Assembly (NCBI GenBank): GCA_030063045.1
Contig: JAQSEB010000010.1
Location: 2,969,501 to 3,033,500 of the forward strand
Length of the DNA stretch: 64,000 nt
Origin: Pratylenchus scribneri
Lineage: Eukaryota > Nematoda > Chromadorea > Rhabditida > Pratylenchidae
Direction of reading: 5' to 3'
In this document: positions 61,801 to 64,000 of the stretch, piece after piece
Position numbering within the stretch: position 1 is the first letter of the stretch
Layout of the letters: each line of letters begins with the position of its first letter
Position numbers and translations under genes: made by a program
Notes under the pieces: generated by a model
What the model saw: only the letters and a program-made list of their open reading frames with translations
The model's database searches: none
Told to the model about the DNA's origin: nothing

Positions 61801-62829
61801 AATGTGGGGGCCCAAAATAATATTCATAGGAGTGGAGGGAATAATCTATGCGGCCAAAAAAGGCATTCGTCCACCCACCAATTTTTATGTTTGCTTTTTG
61901 ACCAAATCGCCGATGGCTCTTCTTTAATAATTCTTTTGCAAAAATGCATAAATATTAAAATAATTCTATTATTTTTCATTAGGCCTAAACTATTTTTTTG
62001 TTTTCAAATACTTTTGGTTGGACTCCATTTTTTGTTTTCCCATCATTTCCTAAGAGAATATGATGAACACATTGAAAATATAATTTGCCATTGAGAATGG
62101 AATTGGACTCATGGCCATTTTTATTGGCCAATTCTATGCCTTGCAATTCTTCTTTCTTTTAAAATTGAAAGAGCATTGATGAAAATGAGAATGATGTGTT
62201 CCAAAAGGAAGGAAGGAACAAAAATGTGAGCCAAAAATGGATTCAGCTCTTCCTCAATGCCATACTTTTATGGTCACATCATCACGCCTGGAGGAAATAT
62301 AAAGTTCATTTTCAGTACAACATTGGTTTAATTTGATGCAAAAAAATGGATGTCTAATTTTGGTATTGGGTCCCAACTTTTCCTTTATAAACTTTTTTTG
62401 CAAAATAATACCAAAATGCCGTTTTGAAGTGCCAAATTTTTGGTGGCCACACGCGATGGCAATGGCATCATACACCCATTTTAAAGATGGATGTGCTTTT
62501 AGTTTTGAGCCCAATCCATCCCAAATTTGTTATTAATTTATTTTGAATGTCCCATCCATAAATGAGGGGGTGGGGCGGGAGGGGGGCAGTCTGCCATTTT
62601 GAATGAGTCAAATGACAAATTTTGAGGATAAATTCTAAATTATTTGCCAGGCCAAAAATGTGACCTCTCCTTAAATTGAATATGAAATAATCAACAGAAG
62701 GCTTTTTAGGTAGAATAATGCCGATTTTGAATATTTCCTAATAAGGGTCCATCAATTGTTATTTTCTCCAATAATTAATTCCTTTTTTAATATTTTTAGC
62801 ATTAAATTAATTCAATTTTTATAGCAAAA
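58835..62829. other. Intergenic, gene-poor
   Basis: AT-rich DNA with cytosine runs at about 59268-59280 (13) and 60150-60160 (about 10), and a GGGGTGGGGCGGGAGGGGGG stretch at about 62566-62587. The ORFs are short and low-complexity. No RNA gene or exon chain was found. Confidence 0.5.
62822..62829 (+). promoter_or_regulatory. Probable spliced-leader acceptor of the carboxypeptidase gene
   Basis: The sequence TTTTTATAG ends at 62824, only five bases before the start codon, with no room for an upstream exon in a normal gene. In nematodes this arrangement usually marks a trans-splice site. Confidence 0.55.
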
Positions 62830-64000
62830 ATGAGAATTATTTCCTCTCTGCGAATATTTCCACTTTTTATAATTTTATTTCTTCAATTTGATTTGATTCA
62901 ATGCTTTTTGAAGGCAGATGAAAGTGCCGCAAATGAAGGGTGAGGCATTAATCCGAATTGAAATTAAAATCAATTTATAAATTTAATAAAATTTTTATGA
63001 AAAATTTCTATCTTTTTACTATAAATATAAATTTAAAAAGAATTTGCAGAAAATTCAAAGTGTTTCGAATTGTGCCAAAAAGTCAGGAGGAAATTGGCAT
63101 TCTTCGGACACTTTACAAAGTGGCACAGGAATTCAATGTAAATTTTATATTTTGATTTACCCCAAGGGCAAATTCTTTAAATTTTTCAGCTCGACTTTTG
63201 GAAAGAGCCAACAAATATTGGGTAAATTTAAATTAAACGCCGATTTCATTTTGAAAATTTGGGCCAAATCTTGGCCATTATAGCACTAATATATTTTGTT
63301 CAAAAGAGAATAAACCTAAAATTGACCAAAATATTCAAAAAAGTATTTCCATTGAATCAAATTGACTGAATTTTCAGTGTTTTTGTGGATGTGATGGTCC
63401 CACCCGAATTTGTGCAATCTTTTGATGATTTCCTCAGCCAACAACACATTCAACACACAACAATAATTGAGGATGTTCAAAGGTGTTTTTGTGATCAATG
63501 AATGACACATTTTCCATTCATCCATTTATTAGTATGATTGTGCAAAGGGAAAAGGCCAATGCCAATTCGGTTGGCCATCATCGCAATTTGAGTGCATTGT
63601 CTGGCACATTGTTGGGCGAATTTTTGATGTTCAGCAAAAGAATGATGGATGAACCCACTGGCCAATATTCAAGCAGGAATAAGGCAAAATATGGATTCGG
63701 TGAATATTTTATTTGTTATGAAAATAATCCCCAAAAAAGGTGACTATCATTCATATGCGGAAATTGTCCGTTGGCTGGAGGACATTGAACGATTTTATCC
63801 ACAAATGGCACAAACATTCAACATTGGGAATACACATGAAGGACGACAAATTCGAGGAATTAAGGCAAAAATGGGGAAAAAAAATTAATTAAAAATTTAA
63901 TAAAAAAATATGAAAAATAAATTTTAAAAAAATTAAATTCAACAGTTGGGCAATCCAATTGGCAATACGGCGAAAAGGGCAATTTGGGTGGACGGAGGAA
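62830..64000 (+). CDS. Secreted M14 (A-type) zinc carboxypeptidase, 5' part, runs off window
   Basis: Zn-dependent exopeptidase removing C-terminal residues. Exons: 62830-62939, 63050-63137, 63190-63221 (32 bp), 63378-63482, 63533-63699, 63740-63864, 63946 to the window end. The signal peptide is MRIISSLRIFPLFIILFLQF. Then comes the activation propeptide: KFKVFRIVPKSQEEIGILR, LDFWKEPTNIGVFVDVMVPP and FDDFLSQQHIQHTTIIEDVQ. After a linker the mature domain opens with YHSYAEIVRWLEDIERFYP, FNIGNTHEGRQIRGIK and AIWVDGG. The next residues in this family (HAREW, with the first zinc ligands) lie outside the window, so activity cannot be judged. One intron is only 40 bp (63700-63739), and the last intron has a GC donor. 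The propeptide and signal mark a secreted digestive or moulting-type enzyme. Confidence 0.9.

Overview
The window is nuclear DNA from a nematode. It is AT-rich, and its genes are split by many small phased introns. Several start codons sit a few bases after a strong TTTTAG/TTTTCAG acceptor with no visible upstream exon, as expected for spliced-leader trans-splicing. The gene families are animal ones. Two introns need GC donors. As I recall, a raised GC-AG fraction has been described in cyst nematodes (Globodera/Heterodera), so a tylenchid plant parasite is my best guess. That guess is inference and weak.

Layout. 1-7242 (+) is the 3' third of a spectraplakin gene (vab-10/MACF type): spectrin repeats, EF-hands, GAS2 domain and an SxIP-containing tail. 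7243-25479 is an 18 kb gene-poor stretch. It holds a palindromic MITE-like element, a 400 bp foldback, a 24-bp minisatellite and a complete 1457-bp non-autonomous hAT-type element with an 8-bp target-site duplication. 25480-30553 (+) is TENT5/FAM46, a non-canonical poly(A) polymerase. 32399-33990 (+) is a Nup50-like FG nucleoporin, followed 320 bp later by ribosomal protein eS12. 35301-36322 (-) is Bax inhibitor-1 and 36812-38026 (+) is IMPACT, sharing a 489-bp divergent promoter region. 39528-42045 (+) is a NEK kinase. 42325-43686 (-) is an unrecognised multi-pass membrane protein. 45176-46876 (-) is a single-LIM protein assembled from three exons. 47570-48290 (-) is a tiny secreted-peptide gene with two alternative last exons. 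49528-56237 (-) is a 25-exon MCTP gene (three C2 domains, two membrane helices). 56238-62829 is gene-poor and holds a second, inverted array of the same 24-bp minisatellite. 62830-64000 (+) is the 5' part of a secreted M14 carboxypeptidase that runs off the end.

Functionally these are mostly conserved housekeeping and cytoskeletal genes: microtubule-actin linkage, mRNA tailing, nuclear import, translation and its GCN2 control, ER stress and calcium, cilia/cytoskeleton kinase, and ER-membrane calcium sensing. They do not form a pathway cluster. The most novel item is the small secreted-peptide gene, whose two alternative terminal exons encode related modules (YAxHSExVGxxNP). I assembled all gene models by hand from reading frame, intron phase and splice-site fit. 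No database search was possible.
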